Positions 45,624-55,142 of a stretch of 64,000 nucleotides of DNA are shown here, piece after piece; position 1 is the first letter of the stretch, and each line of letters begins with the position of its first letter. The stretch comes from Balneolales bacterium ANBcel1. GTDB taxonomy: Bacteria > Bacteroidota > Rhodothermia > Balneolales > Natronogracilivirgulaceae. The stretch spans positions 154,965-218,964 of the forward strand of contig JARULB010000007.1 of NCBI GenBank assembly GCA_029688905.1, read 5' to 3'. Under the pieces are notes generated by a model, which was given only the letters and a program-made list of their open reading frames with translations, did not search any database and had not been told where the DNA came from. A program made the position numbers and the translations under genes.

Positions 45624-45735
45624 AAATAGTCCGGGATTGTTGTTTGTAAAAAGTAGTTACTCAGGAGAAATGTGGCTCTTCGCCTGCGGGAAGTGATCCG
45701 AGACTTTAAGCAGAACCAGCCGTTTTACAGGTAGA

Positions 45736-46311
45736 TCACTTCAATTGCCCGATCCAGGTTGTTTCAAACTCACCGAGACTGAACCTGCGGCCGAGTTTTT
45801 TCCTGAGAATTTGGGAAAATATGGGCCTTTTGTCCGACGGGACTTCCAGCTCCAGCCTGATATTACGTGATTTTTCACCGGACAGGGCATCCGGATAGAA
45901 AAAAGCGAAGACCTGTTTGTTGCCCTCGTTCAATTCCACATAGTCCATAATCCGGCTCCAGGCCACGGTTTGTGAAGGATCATTGACGTTTTTAACAATG
46001 CCGTGGTCCGTCACAAAACGCTTCGACATCAGATAGCTGGTGATAAACCAGTTAAACCCGATCCAGTTGTAACACATGACCGGAACCAGATAGGTGTTCA
46101 TTTGCTGGGAGATAACCAGCGTGGTCAATGCGAGCGAAAAAAGAAGAAACACGCTTGAGAAAACAGGATATCCGTACAGTTTTCCGGACTTCCAGGTGAT
46201 CTCCACATTGCGAAGCCGCAATGCGTTAGAAAGGGTAACCATCATCAGCATGGTCGTACCCAAAGCAAAGAAAGCGAGTATAATTAAATGGACTGTAGCA
46301 AGATGTGTCAT
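45736..46311 (-). CDS. membrane protein of unknown function, 191 aa
   Basis: Three hydrophobic segments (about residues 5-27, 48-67 and 72-93) are followed by a cytoplasmic C-terminal half with charged and aromatic residues ('VAWSRIMDYVELNEGNKQ', 'NIRLELEVPSDKRPIFSQIL'). The C-terminal half has the strand pattern of small PH-like membrane-protein domains, but I cannot name the family with confidence. It follows the BatA-type gene by 9 bp on the same strand, so it is probably its operon partner. No motif indicates an enzyme activity. Confidence 0.75.
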   Translation of the reverse strand: MTHLATVHLIILAFFALGTTMLMMVTLSNALRLRNVEITWKSGKLYGYPVFSSVFLLFSLALTTLVISQQMNTYLVPVMCYNWIGFNWFITSYLMSKRFVTDHGIVKNVNDPSQTVAWSRIMDYVELNEGNKQVFAFFYPDALSGEKSRNIRLELEVPSDKRPIFSQILRKKLGRRFSLGEFETTWIGQLK

Positions 46312-46320
46312 ACGCGTTTT

Positions 46321-48453
46321 TTATTCTGCAGAGGTTTCAACCCTGTATTGCCTTGAAATAATGCATTCTGCCACCATAAAAGCAAGTGCCAGCCAAATAA
46401 ACCAACTCCAAATTTCTCTGCCGAAACTGACCGACGCCATCGCCGATCGCATCTGAGCATGATCATATCCGGTGATATCCACAACTCCAGCCAGTGGCAG
46501 TCGATTTTCCAGAAAAGACTCTGTCTCTGCCAATGATAACGATGTAAAATCCGATTCCGATATATGCTGATTCACCGCCAGAGTAAAAATTCTGTTGTCC
46601 AAATGGAGTTCGAGCCAACCCGGCGACCACTCCCGGCCGGGATACCGCACCCTGAGTCCGTCTGCGCCCGCTGCCGTTTCTGGCCGAACTTCTTCTCCGT
46701 TGAGTACAAGCCGAACCAGCGAGCCGCCTCCACCGAGATTCCGGTCAAGGGGAGTGCCCAGCGTATGTTCCCTCAGGCCACCGCCTTCCCATGCTACAAC
46801 TTCGAGCATCATCCGGAATATCAGCGGGGCATAGACGGGTTTTATGCTGAGGTTTGACCACCCCGGCCCGATGCCCATCGCAGCGGCAAGAACCATACCG
46901 TCTCCCGCGCGGTGACGTACAAAAAGTGGCTCACCCAGATTGGAACGCAGCATGACGCTGCTGCCCGGCGAACCCGAATCATCATATTGCCAGTAATGAA
47001 AAAGTGTCGGCATGTCAATGCGAAGCTCGCCGTCATCTTCCGTGTGCAGGATATCATCGGCCAGCAGGTGTCCCGCCGACAGCCGCTCCAGCGATGCCAC
47101 CTCCTCAAACCGTCCGTAAGTTCCGCGCATTCCGGTAAAGGTACCGGCCTGAAACTGACTCAAAAACCGGTTGTATCTCTCCATGCTGCCCTGTTCCGAC
47201 GGCAGGAAAAACACCCCCCGGCCCTGCTGCACATATTGCACCAGTTCTGCATGGAGGTATTCCGGTACACGTTCCACTCCATCCAGCACAATGGCGTCAA
47301 ACTGGTCCAGGCTGTATTGCCGCAACTGGCGGATGTCGGTGCGCGTGCCATTGAGGCCGGCACCTGTTTCAGATGCGGCGGCAAGGACCGGCCAGAGATA
47401 GGATCTCCGTGTTCCGTCTTCGCCCGCATCGGTAACCAGCAGTATACTTCTGCTTTCAGGTACTTCGATGGAAAAATATCGGCGATGGTCAAATGTGTAG
47501 GTGCCACCTTCCAGAACGGCCATGCCACGGACGCTGCCGGATGTCTCCGGTATGACTTCAAAAAGAAGCTCCCGCTGCTGGCCGCCTTCAAGGTCGACCT
47601 CGTACTGCCCGATACGCTCCCCGTCAACTTCCAGGCTCAGAAACATGTTATGGGCCGGCTGTATGCCAAAATTCCGGACCTGAACCGATACCCCGACCGG
47701 AACCCCGGCGCCAGTGACCCGATCGTCAATCTGTACATTTGTTACCGCAACATTTTGGAACTCCTGTCCCCCGACCCTGACAAGCGTCACCGGCACATGG
47801 TCGTACTGCGGAGTGTCATTCCCTCCGTTCTCCTCCAGCTTCTCCAGTTGTGTCTTTCTGGCGTCTGTAATCCAGTAAGCCCGTCCGGACTCTCCGGGCT
47901 CATCGGCAATCCGTTCCTGAATGAAGTCCATCCTCTCTGAAGGATACGCCCCCTTGTTCACCGGCTCAATTTGATCCAGATAATTTCTCGCCTCCGCGGC
48001 CCGCATCCATCTTCCCGAATCCAGCTCACCATGTGTCGGAACCAGCAGAAAGCGGGGCCCGTCCCCCGCCTGACCAATAATTTCATCCGCCGCCCGTTTC
48101 GCCTGTTCCATATAGGGACCACCTTCATCGACCTGCATCATGCTTGGCCCGTTATCGATCATGATCCCCACAATGCTGCTTTGCTGACCCGTACCCAGCC
48201 ATCCGGCCACATGGGACGGTATGAAAGGGCGCGCCAGTGCAGCTGCAAGTGCCAGGACAGCCAACACCCGCAAGGCGAGAAGCAGGTATCTTTTGATATT
48301 CAACCGGCGAATCGTTGATTTTTGCAACTCCTGGAAGAAAGCCAGCGTCGAATAGGCTACCCTTTGCGGTTTTCGCAGATTAATCAGGTGAATGATCACC
48401 GGTATGGCTGCCGCCGCAAATGCAACAAACAGGAACGGATTCAAAAAACTCAT
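46321..48453 (-). CDS. BatA-type N-terminal-domain protein with VWA-like region
   Basis: A 710-residue inner-membrane protein. The first 75 residues are the two-helix BatA/aerotolerance N-terminal domain ('AAIPVIIHLINLRKPQRVAYSTL'). Residues about 95-230 resemble a von Willebrand A fold, but the metal site DxSxS reads 'DNGPSMM', so metal binding is doubtful. Residues 340-430 and the C-terminal half are extracytoplasmic domains with a class-I-amidotransferase-like arrangement, and a final transmembrane helix precedes a short tail. Proteins of this sort are common in Bacteroidota, with unknown function. It is divergent from the beta-propeller lipoprotein gene, 78 bp away. Confidence 0.82.
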   Translation of the reverse strand: MSFLNPFLFVAFAAAAIPVIIHLINLRKPQRVAYSTLAFFQELQKSTIRRLNIKRYLLLALRVLAVLALAAALARPFIPSHVAGWLGTGQQSSIVGIMIDNGPSMMQVDEGGPYMEQAKRAADEIIGQAGDGPRFLLVPTHGELDSGRWMRAAEARNYLDQIEPVNKGAYPSERMDFIQERIADEPGESGRAYWITDARKTQLEKLEENGGNDTPQYDHVPVTLVRVGGQEFQNVAVTNVQIDDRVTGAGVPVGVSVQVRNFGIQPAHNMFLSLEVDGERIGQYEVDLEGGQQRELLFEVIPETSGSVRGMAVLEGGTYTFDHRRYFSIEVPESRSILLVTDAGEDGTRRSYLWPVLAAASETGAGLNGTRTDIRQLRQYSLDQFDAIVLDGVERVPEYLHAELVQYVQQGRGVFFLPSEQGSMERYNRFLSQFQAGTFTGMRGTYGRFEEVASLERLSAGHLLADDILHTEDDGELRIDMPTLFHYWQYDDSGSPGSSVMLRSNLGEPLFVRHRAGDGMVLAAAMGIGPGWSNLSIKPVYAPLIFRMMLEVVAWEGGGLREHTLGTPLDRNLGGGGSLVRLVLNGEEVRPETAAGADGLRVRYPGREWSPGWLELHLDNRIFTLAVNQHISESDFTSLSLAETESFLENRLPLAGVVDITGYDHAQMRSAMASVSFGREIWSWFIWLALAFMVAECIISRQYRVETSAE

Positions 48454-48531
48454 TCAAAAAGTGATATTTTAGGATCGCTGGTAACTAAAAAAGAACGTCG
48501 CGCTTTAACAGGTATTTCCCAAAACTTCTAT

Positions 48532-51198
48532 ATGATAGCAAGAACCCCCCATTCTTTATTTATCTTTTTACTGCTTTTTTTGCTATTTACAGCCTGTTCG
48601 GATTCCCTTGAGCAAAAAAGCTGGCTTTCCGCCATACCGGCAGAAAGCCCGATCATCGCCCTCCACCACGATGCCGATTTTTTTGATATCCTTGGCACCG
48701 GAAGCGGATTACGGGCCAATGAACTGGCCTCCATACGTATTCCAGCGCTTGCAGAAATGCGTGAACGGATCTCCACACATGTGCCGATTAAAGCCACCGC
48801 TTTCTATCCGACCGGATCGCATGAGCTTCAGCCCCTGTTCGTGCTGGAAGATCCCGGAATGGGCCTTCGTACAGTCGCATCCCGCTTCAGAAAGGAGTAT
48901 GCTCAAAACAGTTATTCTTTTCATGGACAGACCATCCATATCCTTCACCTCGAGGGCGAAACCCTCTTCGGCACTCAGCTCCACAACTGGATCCTCCTGA
49001 GCAAGAACAGCGCCGCTGTTGAAAACGGCCTGCTCACATACAGCGGAAAGAATCCCGGAATCTCCATGGATGAGCCGCTGCCCGGCGACGGTGATTACCT
49101 GCTGAACACCCCCAGAGTGTATAACTGGCTTAAACTTTTAGGTGCACCCCGGTACCTCCCCCGTTTTTCCGGCATAACCGAAGGAACAGGCCCTGCTGTA
49201 ATAACCGTATCCAACGGAGAGTCGGACGACCCGCAGTTCAATGCTGCTCTTCGAGGTACCATTCCTTTTGACGACAGCCGGCTGTCCCCTTTCATGTCGG
49301 CACTCGCTTCAGAACCGGGTCCGTCTGACCTGGACCGCTACATTCCGGCCGACGCCGCATTCTTTACTATTTTTCACCAGCACAACGGATACACCATCCC
49401 TTCTGAGGCCGAGCATGTCTCCACCCTCGATTCCCTGTTGTCCAGTGATTCCGATCTGTTGCGGGAAATTGAGCAGACCCTGGCTCCACCAACGGCTTAC
49501 GTGGCTTTTGAGGCGAGCGGCTTTTTGTCGGTCGGTGAGAGCATGATTTTACGACGGCTGGAAAATCCGGCGGCATTCACCCGGATTCTGAACCGGCTGG
49601 AGCAGGAAGGATGGATAGAAAGCAGTAATGATGTTTTTCATGTGAGCAGCACGATCCTGTCCGGAATGCTTGGCGGTCCGTTCAGCCGATTCACCGACTT
49701 CTTTATTTCACGTTCTGCAAACGCTGCGGTCATCACCCACCGCTCCGGACTCGCCCGGCGTGTGGATCAGGACCGGAGACGTCGTGCGGTGTATTATTAT
49801 GATGATGAATATATCTCGGCCCGAAGGCAGCACCCGGATAGTTTTAGCGCCTGGAGCTATTCGCGCACAGCTCCGCTGATGAACTATCTGGAGCCCAAAC
49901 TGAACCCCAGAAACCACGCCCCCTATCTGGCCTCGCTTAGCGACATCAGCGCCGCAAGCCTTGTCCGCAACGGGGAGGAGCTCTCTTTTCGCCTCGACTC
50001 CTATTACAGTGAAGATCGTGCCGATCCCGTCAGGGAACTGTGGGTTTTCGGACTGGGTGGCGCCCGGCTTACCGGCAAACCGCTCCAGACCGATCTTCTG
50101 GGAGGATCGGGCAACGAGCTGATCATCGCCACCGAGAATAACCGAATTCACGGAATCGCTTCAGACGGAACCAGTTTTGTTGAGACCAACACCGGCAACG
50201 ATCGCCCGGTCGGGTCCCCCATCGTGTATGACTGGTACGGCAACAATCAGCATGTGATACTTGTTGCTGCCGGTAACAGGATTTATGCATGGAATTTGCG
50301 CGGCATCCCCCTGCCCAACTTTCCTGTTACCATGGATGAAAACATCACGGCTCCGCTGGCACTGGCAGATGTCTCTCGTAACGGACGGCCCGAAATGATC
50401 GTCGCTACATCCGACCGCAAGGTTCATGTACTGGATCAGCGTGGCAGAAATATCAGCGGATGGCCCCAGGATGTGAACGTTCAGGTAAGTCGAAAGCCGG
50501 AATTCCGCTCATTTGGCGGTGAAGCAACCCTTTGGGTCACTGCCGGAAACGCTCTGTTCGGCTTTACGCCGGAGGGCAGCCGTCGCGAACCCTTCCCAGT
50601 TTTTATCGAGTCGGACTTCGGTCCGCTTGCATTTCATAACCGGCATATTCTTGCGGGAGCCTCCGACGGACACCTGTATGCCATTGGCGAAGAGCCTCTG
50701 TTTGCAGACACTCTGGCAGTTGTTCCCGAAAATGGCAACGATGAAGACACCAATGAGCATGGCCTGTCCGTACAGCGATTATATGTCGATAACTCGCCCA
50801 TCCTGAACCGGCCCGTCATACGGGAACTGACCGTCTCGGACAGCGATGGCAATACCGTTCGGGAGCAAATGATCGGGGTTCAGAGCCTCAGCGGCAACCT
50901 GTTCCTGATAAGCGAAAGCGGACAGCTTCGCATGACCCGCAGCATGGGACAGCAGGCCGCCGAGTACGACAGCATGGTGATTACGGATGTCAACGGCGAC
51001 GGTAATCCGGATATGGCCGCGGTTTCCACCACGGGCAGGTTGTATGCCTGGCAGGTGGCGTCCGGTGAACGGCTGGAGCATATCCCTTCCGCTTCCATGC
51101 GCTTCCCAGTATTCACCGACCTGCTGGGTAATGGTGAGAGGGAGCTGATCGGCCAGACCCGCGACGGATTGCGCTGCTGGTCATTTCGCAGGCCATAA
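48532..51198 (+). CDS. lipoprotein with C-terminal beta-propeller repeats, 888 aa
   Basis: The signal segment ends in the lipobox 'LFTAC', so the protein is probably lipid-anchored in the envelope. Residues about 30-500 resemble DUF3352-type proteins of unknown function. Residues 510-885 contain about six to seven FG-GAP/PQQ-like blades ('LLGGSGNELIIATENNRIHG', 'LADVSRNGRPEMIVATSDR', 'ITDVNGDGNPDMAAVSTTG'), with Asp-Asn-Gly-Asp-Gly calcium-type loops. The ATG at 48532 gives a normal lipoprotein signal; the open frame extends 70 codons further upstream, antisense to the BatA gene, and is rejected. Function is unknown; adhesion or protein scaffolding is typical for such propellers. Confidence 0.82.
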   Translation: MIARTPHSLFIFLLLFLLFTACSDSLEQKSWLSAIPAESPIIALHHDADFFDILGTGSGLRANELASIRIPALAEMRERISTHVPIKATAFYPTGSHELQPLFVLEDPGMGLRTVASRFRKEYAQNSYSFHGQTIHILHLEGETLFGTQLHNWILLSKNSAAVENGLLTYSGKNPGISMDEPLPGDGDYLLNTPRVYNWLKLLGAPRYLPRFSGITEGTGPAVITVSNGESDDPQFNAALRGTIPFDDSRLSPFMSALASEPGPSDLDRYIPADAAFFTIFHQHNGYTIPSEAEHVSTLDSLLSSDSDLLREIEQTLAPPTAYVAFEASGFLSVGESMILRRLENPAAFTRILNRLEQEGWIESSNDVFHVSSTILSGMLGGPFSRFTDFFISRSANAAVITHRSGLARRVDQDRRRRAVYYYDDEYISARRQHPDSFSAWSYSRTAPLMNYLEPKLNPRNHAPYLASLSDISAASLVRNGEELSFRLDSYYSEDRADPVRELWVFGLGGARLTGKPLQTDLLGGSGNELIIATENNRIHGIASDGTSFVETNTGNDRPVGSPIVYDWYGNNQHVILVAAGNRIYAWNLRGIPLPNFPVTMDENITAPLALADVSRNGRPEMIVATSDRKVHVLDQRGRNISGWPQDVNVQVSRKPEFRSFGGEATLWVTAGNALFGFTPEGSRREPFPVFIESDFGPLAFHNRHILAGASDGHLYAIGEEPLFADTLAVVPENGNDEDTNEHGLSVQRLYVDNSPILNRPVIRELTVSDSDGNTVREQMIGVQSLSGNLFLISESGQLRMTRSMGQQAAEYDSMVITDVNGDGNPDMAAVSTTGRLYAWQVASGERLEHIPSASMRFPVFTDLLGNGERELIGQTRDGLRCWSFRRP

Positions 51199-51395
51199 CC
51201 TAACCAGGCTTACCCGATCCGGTTTCAATCGGCAGCCATGTAGCATACTTTTTCGGACTGCCCGTTGAGGAAATGGTTCCGAAACCCGCGGCCATGGCGA
51301 GCCGGAAGCCAGTAGAACTGTGACACAAACCCGGGTACCGCCCCGCAATGGTATTTTGCAAGGCTGCTTCTATTGAGACCGTTGCCCGGCGACCG

Positions 51396-52367
51396 CTATT
51401 CAGTCTCTTTGTCTGTGAGCAGGCTTTCCAGAGCCCGGCCGGCATCAGCATACTCAAACGAAAAACCGTCCTGTTCGAGTTTCGCCGGCACCGCCCTGAG
51501 GCTGGTGGTGAGCATGGTTGCGGCTTCTCCCAGCGCCACATTCAGCGCAAACTGCGGGACCTTGAACAGCGACGGCCGCGACAACACCCGGCCAAGTTCA
51601 CTGGTAAACGCATCCATGGTAACCGGTTCCGGGCCGGTGGCGTTATACGGCCCCTCCATGGATTCGTTCCGAATCACATGCAAGAATGAGCGGCACAGAT
51701 CCTCGATGTGAATCCACGGAAAAAACTGGGATCCGGGCCCAAGTGATCCTCCCAAAAACGCCTGAAACACGGGCAGCATGGGCCCCAGGGCGCCCCCGCC
51801 CCGACCCAGCGCAATTCCGATTCGGGGATTAGCCACTCTCACACCCAAATCGGAAGCTTTCAGCGATTCGTTTTCCCAGTCGCGGCAAATGGTTGCTAGA
51901 AAGTCACTTCCGCTGCCCATATCTTCGGTGATGCGCTCCTCCCCCCGGTCGCCGTAGTAGCCCACGGCGGAAGCCGACAGAAACAGTGCCGGCTTGCTGT
52001 CAGCGTTCCCTATGGCTGTTACCAAATCGCGAGTAGTACCGATCCGGCTGTCATAGAGCCTTTTTTTGACGGAGGAAGTCCATCGCTTGCCAAACAGGCT
52101 TTCGCCGGCGAGATTGACCACCACATCGCATCCATCCACACTGGCGGTGAGATCATCGGCAAGCGGCACATAACGGATCCGGGGCGCATTGTGCAGGGGG
52201 CCTCCGGAAACCTGGTCTCCCGGATTTGTGGCCGGTTTGTCTGAATTGCTGTTTTGATGGTGTTCGGGAGAACGGGTTGCGATGGTAACCGAGAACCCGT
52301 GATCTGTCAGTTTGCGGGCAAGATACCGGCCGATGAAGCCGGTCCCGCCGGTCATGAACACGTTCAT
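51396..52367 (-). CDS. TIGR01777-family NAD(P)-dependent epimerase-like oxidoreductase
   Basis: A 323-residue extended SDR protein. The nucleotide-binding glycine motif is 'VFMTGGTGFIGRYLARKL' at the N-terminus; 'VNLAGESLFGKRW' and 'LSASAVGYYGDRGEE' include the catalytic Ser/Tyr region typical of the YfcH/SDR39U1 group, and the C-terminal DUF1731 segment ends 'FSFEYADAGRALESLL'. The natural substrate of this family is unknown. It is the last gene of a tightly packed minus-strand block, 9 bp after cdsA. The downstream 197 bp contain no clear terminator. Confidence 0.92.
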   Translation of the reverse strand: MNVFMTGGTGFIGRYLARKLTDHGFSVTIATRSPEHHQNSNSDKPATNPGDQVSGGPLHNAPRIRYVPLADDLTASVDGCDVVVNLAGESLFGKRWTSSVKKRLYDSRIGTTRDLVTAIGNADSKPALFLSASAVGYYGDRGEERITEDMGSGSDFLATICRDWENESLKASDLGVRVANPRIGIALGRGGGALGPMLPVFQAFLGGSLGPGSQFFPWIHIEDLCRSFLHVIRNESMEGPYNATGPEPVTMDAFTSELGRVLSRPSLFKVPQFALNVALGEAATMLTTSLRAVPAKLEQDGFSFEYADAGRALESLLTDKETE

Positions 52368-52376
52368 AAGCGGTGG

Positions 52377-53192
52377 TTAAATAATCGAAAAATACGCCAG
52401 GACCTGGAAATAGGCCATGGCGGCAGGAGCCGAAAAAAGAACGGCATCAAACCGGTCGTACATTCCACCGTGACCGGGGATCAGCTCCGAAGAGTCCTTG
52501 ACCTCCGAAGCCCGTTTCAATTTGCTTTCCGCCAGATCTCCGGCTGGCCCCATGAATCCGACAATTACGGCAAACGGAAGGGCAGCAGCCAGGTTCAGGG
52601 GGAAGTCCGGTAAAAAATGCATGCAGAGGAAGAGCATGATCAACGTACCGAGAAATCCCCACAGAAATCCTTCAACGGTTTTCGATGGACTTATTTTCGG
52701 GGCCAGCTTGCGGCGGCCGGTCAGTTTGCCTCCGAAATAGGCAAAAACATCATTGGCCCAGACCATCAGGAGCAGGGTGAGTGTGAGCAGAAATCCGGTA
52801 TGGTCATTGCCCATTTCACGTAGCAGCAACAGGCCGGAGAACAGGGCGGGCACCATAACTGCAACGGCCAGTGTGGCGATCAGTGTATGCCAGGGGTGTT
52901 TATCGGTACGAAAAACCTCCCCGGTCAGCGTCGCGAGGAGCAGGACCAGAAACAGGGACCAGGCAAAACCGGGAACAATTCCGAGCAGCAGTACCGGAAC
53001 TCCCATCGAAAGGGCGGCTATCTTGAGCACCCGCACATTCTGTTTTTCCAGCATGCTGATGATTTCCAGCTGAACGATAACGGCAAGTACAACCAGCGTA
53101 GCTGCAAAAACCCATCCACCCAGCCAGGTCAAAATGAGAAAAACCGGTGCAGCTACCAGAGCGGAAAGTACTCGTTTAACCAGTTCAGGCAC
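52377..53192 (-). CDS. cdsA: phosphatidate cytidylyltransferase
   Basis: A 271-residue integral membrane enzyme that makes CDP-diacylglycerol, the precursor of most bacterial phospholipids. Seven to eight hydrophobic helices precede the family signature: 'ISPSKTVEGFLWG' and 'GDLAESKLKRASEVKDSSEL' with 'PGHGGMYDRFDA' carrying the metal-binding aspartates. The start is a GTG at 53192 with GGGGGAG just upstream. It lies 43 bp downstream of the DUF2007 gene and 9 bp upstream of the TIGR01777 gene, consistent with one long transcript. Confidence 0.96.
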   Translation of the reverse strand: MPELVKRVLSALVAAPVFLILTWLGGWVFAATLVVLAVIVQLEIISMLEKQNVRVLKIAALSMGVPVLLLGIVPGFAWSLFLVLLLATLTGEVFRTDKHPWHTLIATLAVAVMVPALFSGLLLLREMGNDHTGFLLTLTLLLMVWANDVFAYFGGKLTGRRKLAPKISPSKTVEGFLWGFLGTLIMLFLCMHFLPDFPLNLAAALPFAVIVGFMGPAGDLAESKLKRASEVKDSSELIPGHGGMYDRFDAVLFSAPAAMAYFQVLAYFSII

Positions 53193-53235
53193 CCTGCTCC
53201 CCCTTTCTTAGTTCCGGACAATTTACGGGCATTGT

Positions 53236-53550
53236 TCACGAATCATGGTCAGGTGATTCTGTATTATCATTATCGGAGGTATCCATTTCCGATTCATCGA
53301 TCTTGCCCTCTTTCCACTCGTTCAGCGCTTTTTGGGCATCTTCGGCATGTTCGCGTGGAACATACAAAAAGATGGCTGAGAGATCTCCGAAGTTAACGGT
53401 ATAGGCGCTGTCCTTTTTGGAGAGGATTTCGCAGGGAATATCACGGTTCTCCAAAAAGCCGTGAACGAGACCGGCCTCGCTTTCGATGCTGGTTTCGTAG
53501 ACGCAGGTCCAGTCCTCAATCTTGTCTGGTGAAATTTTATTGTTAAACAT
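53236..53550 (-). CDS. DUF2007-family putative signal-transducing protein
   Basis: A 104-residue cytosolic protein. The DUF2007 core is residues about 12-75 ('WTCVYETSIESEAGLVHGFL', 'IPCEILSKKDSAYTVNFG'), followed by 'LYVPREHAEDAQKAL' and a very acidic Asp/Glu/Ser tail. Such small proteins commonly bind peptides or membranes; no function is established. The ATG at 53550 has GGGAG seven bases upstream; the 26 extra residues of the longer frame lie inside the preceding gene's 3' end. Its start is 3 bp from the CPBP stop codon. Confidence 0.85.
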   Translation of the reverse strand: MFNNKISPDKIEDWTCVYETSIESEAGLVHGFLENRDIPCEILSKKDSAYTVNFGDLSAIFLYVPREHAEDAQKALNEWKEGKIDESEMDTSDNDNTESPDHDS

Positions 53551-53552
53551 GG

Positions 53553-54551
53553 TTACTCCCGCTTGGTTATTTGATGGATATAGCGCAGTATCATAAAAAT
53601 ACCACCTATACTGGCAAACACCAACCACAGGGGCGGAAGTTCGGTAGCAACCAACTGCTCGGTCATTATATCGGAAAATAATCCTGCCATGATGACACTG
53701 CCCCCGTTGTTAACAAAATGGCCGACCATGGCGGGATAAATACTGTCGGATCTCCACACCAGCCAGGAGAGGAGCATTCCGATGGCGGCGAGAGGAATAA
53801 GCTGGGTGAGGCGGATATGAAACAGTCCGAAGAGCAGGCCGCCGACAATAATGGCTGCCCAGATGCCCCATGAACGCTCCATCAGCCGCTGGGCATATCC
53901 CCGAAACAGAATCTCCTCACAGACGGAGGGAACCAGGCCGACATGAATCAGAGCCAGAAGCACCATGTTGTCGGAAGTCAGAAACGACGTGATCATCTCC
54001 AGCTGAACCTCCTCCATGGCCATATAGGCATCCGGCATGGGGATTTGGGCGTTGATCCATCCAAGCAGCCAGACTGTCGGTTGCATGAAGATCACAAGGA
54101 GCACCGTTTGCAGCACCACTGGCAGGGTTTTTTCATCATGCCGGAACCGCAGGAATGCCGATCGTTTCCCGGTGGTGGAGAGGCCGGCAATCAGCCAGGT
54201 CAGCATGCCGATTATCAGAATCTGGAAAATGGAATTCCCCAGAAAAATCCCGTCAAGGTGCTCAACGAAAACGGCGGTGTCCAATACCTGGGAGGGATCG
54301 TCCAGAGCAATCATCAGATAGACAACGGCAAACAGATTGCCGAAGATCTGGAACAGAACGAACGCGAGAACTACCCACACCAGGGCCGGCAGCCAGTCGG
54401 GAAAGCCGTTACGACTGGTCCAGCTTTGCTCATGAAGAAACCCCTGAGGACTCACCGGCGGCTCACCGGAAGGCCGGCTCTCCGCATGGGGTTCTGAGTC
54501 ACCGGGCGCCTGTCCGCCCCCGTCATTTTTATTGGAGTGCTGATCTGACAT
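53553..54551 (-). CDS. CPBP-family intramembrane metalloprotease
   Basis: A 332-residue membrane protein with eight or so hydrophobic helices. The CPBP/CAAX-protease motifs are EEILFRGY (glutamates and arginine of motif 1) near residue 217 and 'GLFHIR' (motif 2, His) near 248. These form the catalytic metal site of the Rce1 family; substrates of bacterial members are mostly unknown. A Pro/Gly-rich cytoplasmic N-terminus of about 45 residues precedes the first helix. It is followed directly by the DUF2007 gene. Confidence 0.94.
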   Translation of the reverse strand: MSDQHSNKNDGGGQAPGDSEPHAESRPSGEPPVSPQGFLHEQSWTSRNGFPDWLPALVWVVLAFVLFQIFGNLFAVVYLMIALDDPSQVLDTAVFVEHLDGIFLGNSIFQILIIGMLTWLIAGLSTTGKRSAFLRFRHDEKTLPVVLQTVLLVIFMQPTVWLLGWINAQIPMPDAYMAMEEVQLEMITSFLTSDNMVLLALIHVGLVPSVCEEILFRGYAQRLMERSWGIWAAIIVGGLLFGLFHIRLTQLIPLAAIGMLLSWLVWRSDSIYPAMVGHFVNNGGSVIMAGLFSDIMTEQLVATELPPLWLVFASIGGIFMILRYIHQITKRE

Positions 54552-54566
54552 GAAAAAAGAATAAAA

Positions 54567-55136
54567 TTACAGTTCCTCTTCCGGGGCTTTCCCCATAACT
54601 TTTGCTGCCAGCATTCCGCTCAGGACATTCAGCAGGCCGTACATTACCGCTCCCATACCGAGCATCTGCAGAATATTACCGGCAGAGTGGTAGTTTTGCA
54701 TCTGGGTATAGGTGGCGTCGATCATCTCATCCTTCATGGCGCTGTCAAACATAGTACTCGCCTCAATATTGGCGATCATGGCGTTCTGAAGGTTGTCGAT
54801 ATAGGAGCTGTCGATGACAGGCCAGATCATGCTGAGCACAACGGATACCAATGCAATGAACACACCTGTAAACAGTCCGATGACCGCACCTCTGCCCACC
54901 TTGAGCTCTTTTCCATGCTCATTGATATAGAACTTGACCGCCAGGACTCCTCCAAAAAGCGCAATCAGGCACCCGATGGCCGAACTGGCATAGTACATCA
55001 TCAAAAAAGAACCGGACGGTTCGGAGTGGATGGTGATGTAGCCTCCGATAATGGTGATCAAGAAGACGATGAAGCCGAAGATGGCACCTGCCTTGCCCGC
55101 CGCATTCCAGTATGATTTGTTTTGTGCTTGTTCCAT
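54567..55136 (-). CDS. DUF4199-family membrane protein
   Basis: A 189-residue protein with four hydrophobic helices: about residues 15-32, 42-62, 82-104 and 155-178. The glycine-rich helices and long soluble loop between the third and fourth helices ('SSYIDNLQNAMIANIEAS') fit DUF4199, which is common in Bacteroidota and of unknown function. GGAGG and AGG lie upstream of the start. It sits between the DUF2085 and CPBP genes (6 and 15 bp gaps), so it is co-transcribed with them. Confidence 0.88.
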   Translation of the reverse strand: MEQAQNKSYWNAAGKAGAIFGFIVFLITIIGGYITIHSEPSGSFLMMYYASSAIGCLIALFGGVLAVKFYINEHGKELKVGRGAVIGLFTGVFIALVSVVLSMIWPVIDSSYIDNLQNAMIANIEASTMFDSAMKDEMIDATYTQMQNYHSAGNILQMLGMGAVMYGLLNVLSGMLAAKVMGKAPEEEL

Positions 55137-55142
55137 TTACCT

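Noticed and set aside
48322..48531. upstream extension of the propeller lipoprotein
   Set aside because: These 70 codons are antisense to the BatA gene and would bury the lipoprotein signal peptide.
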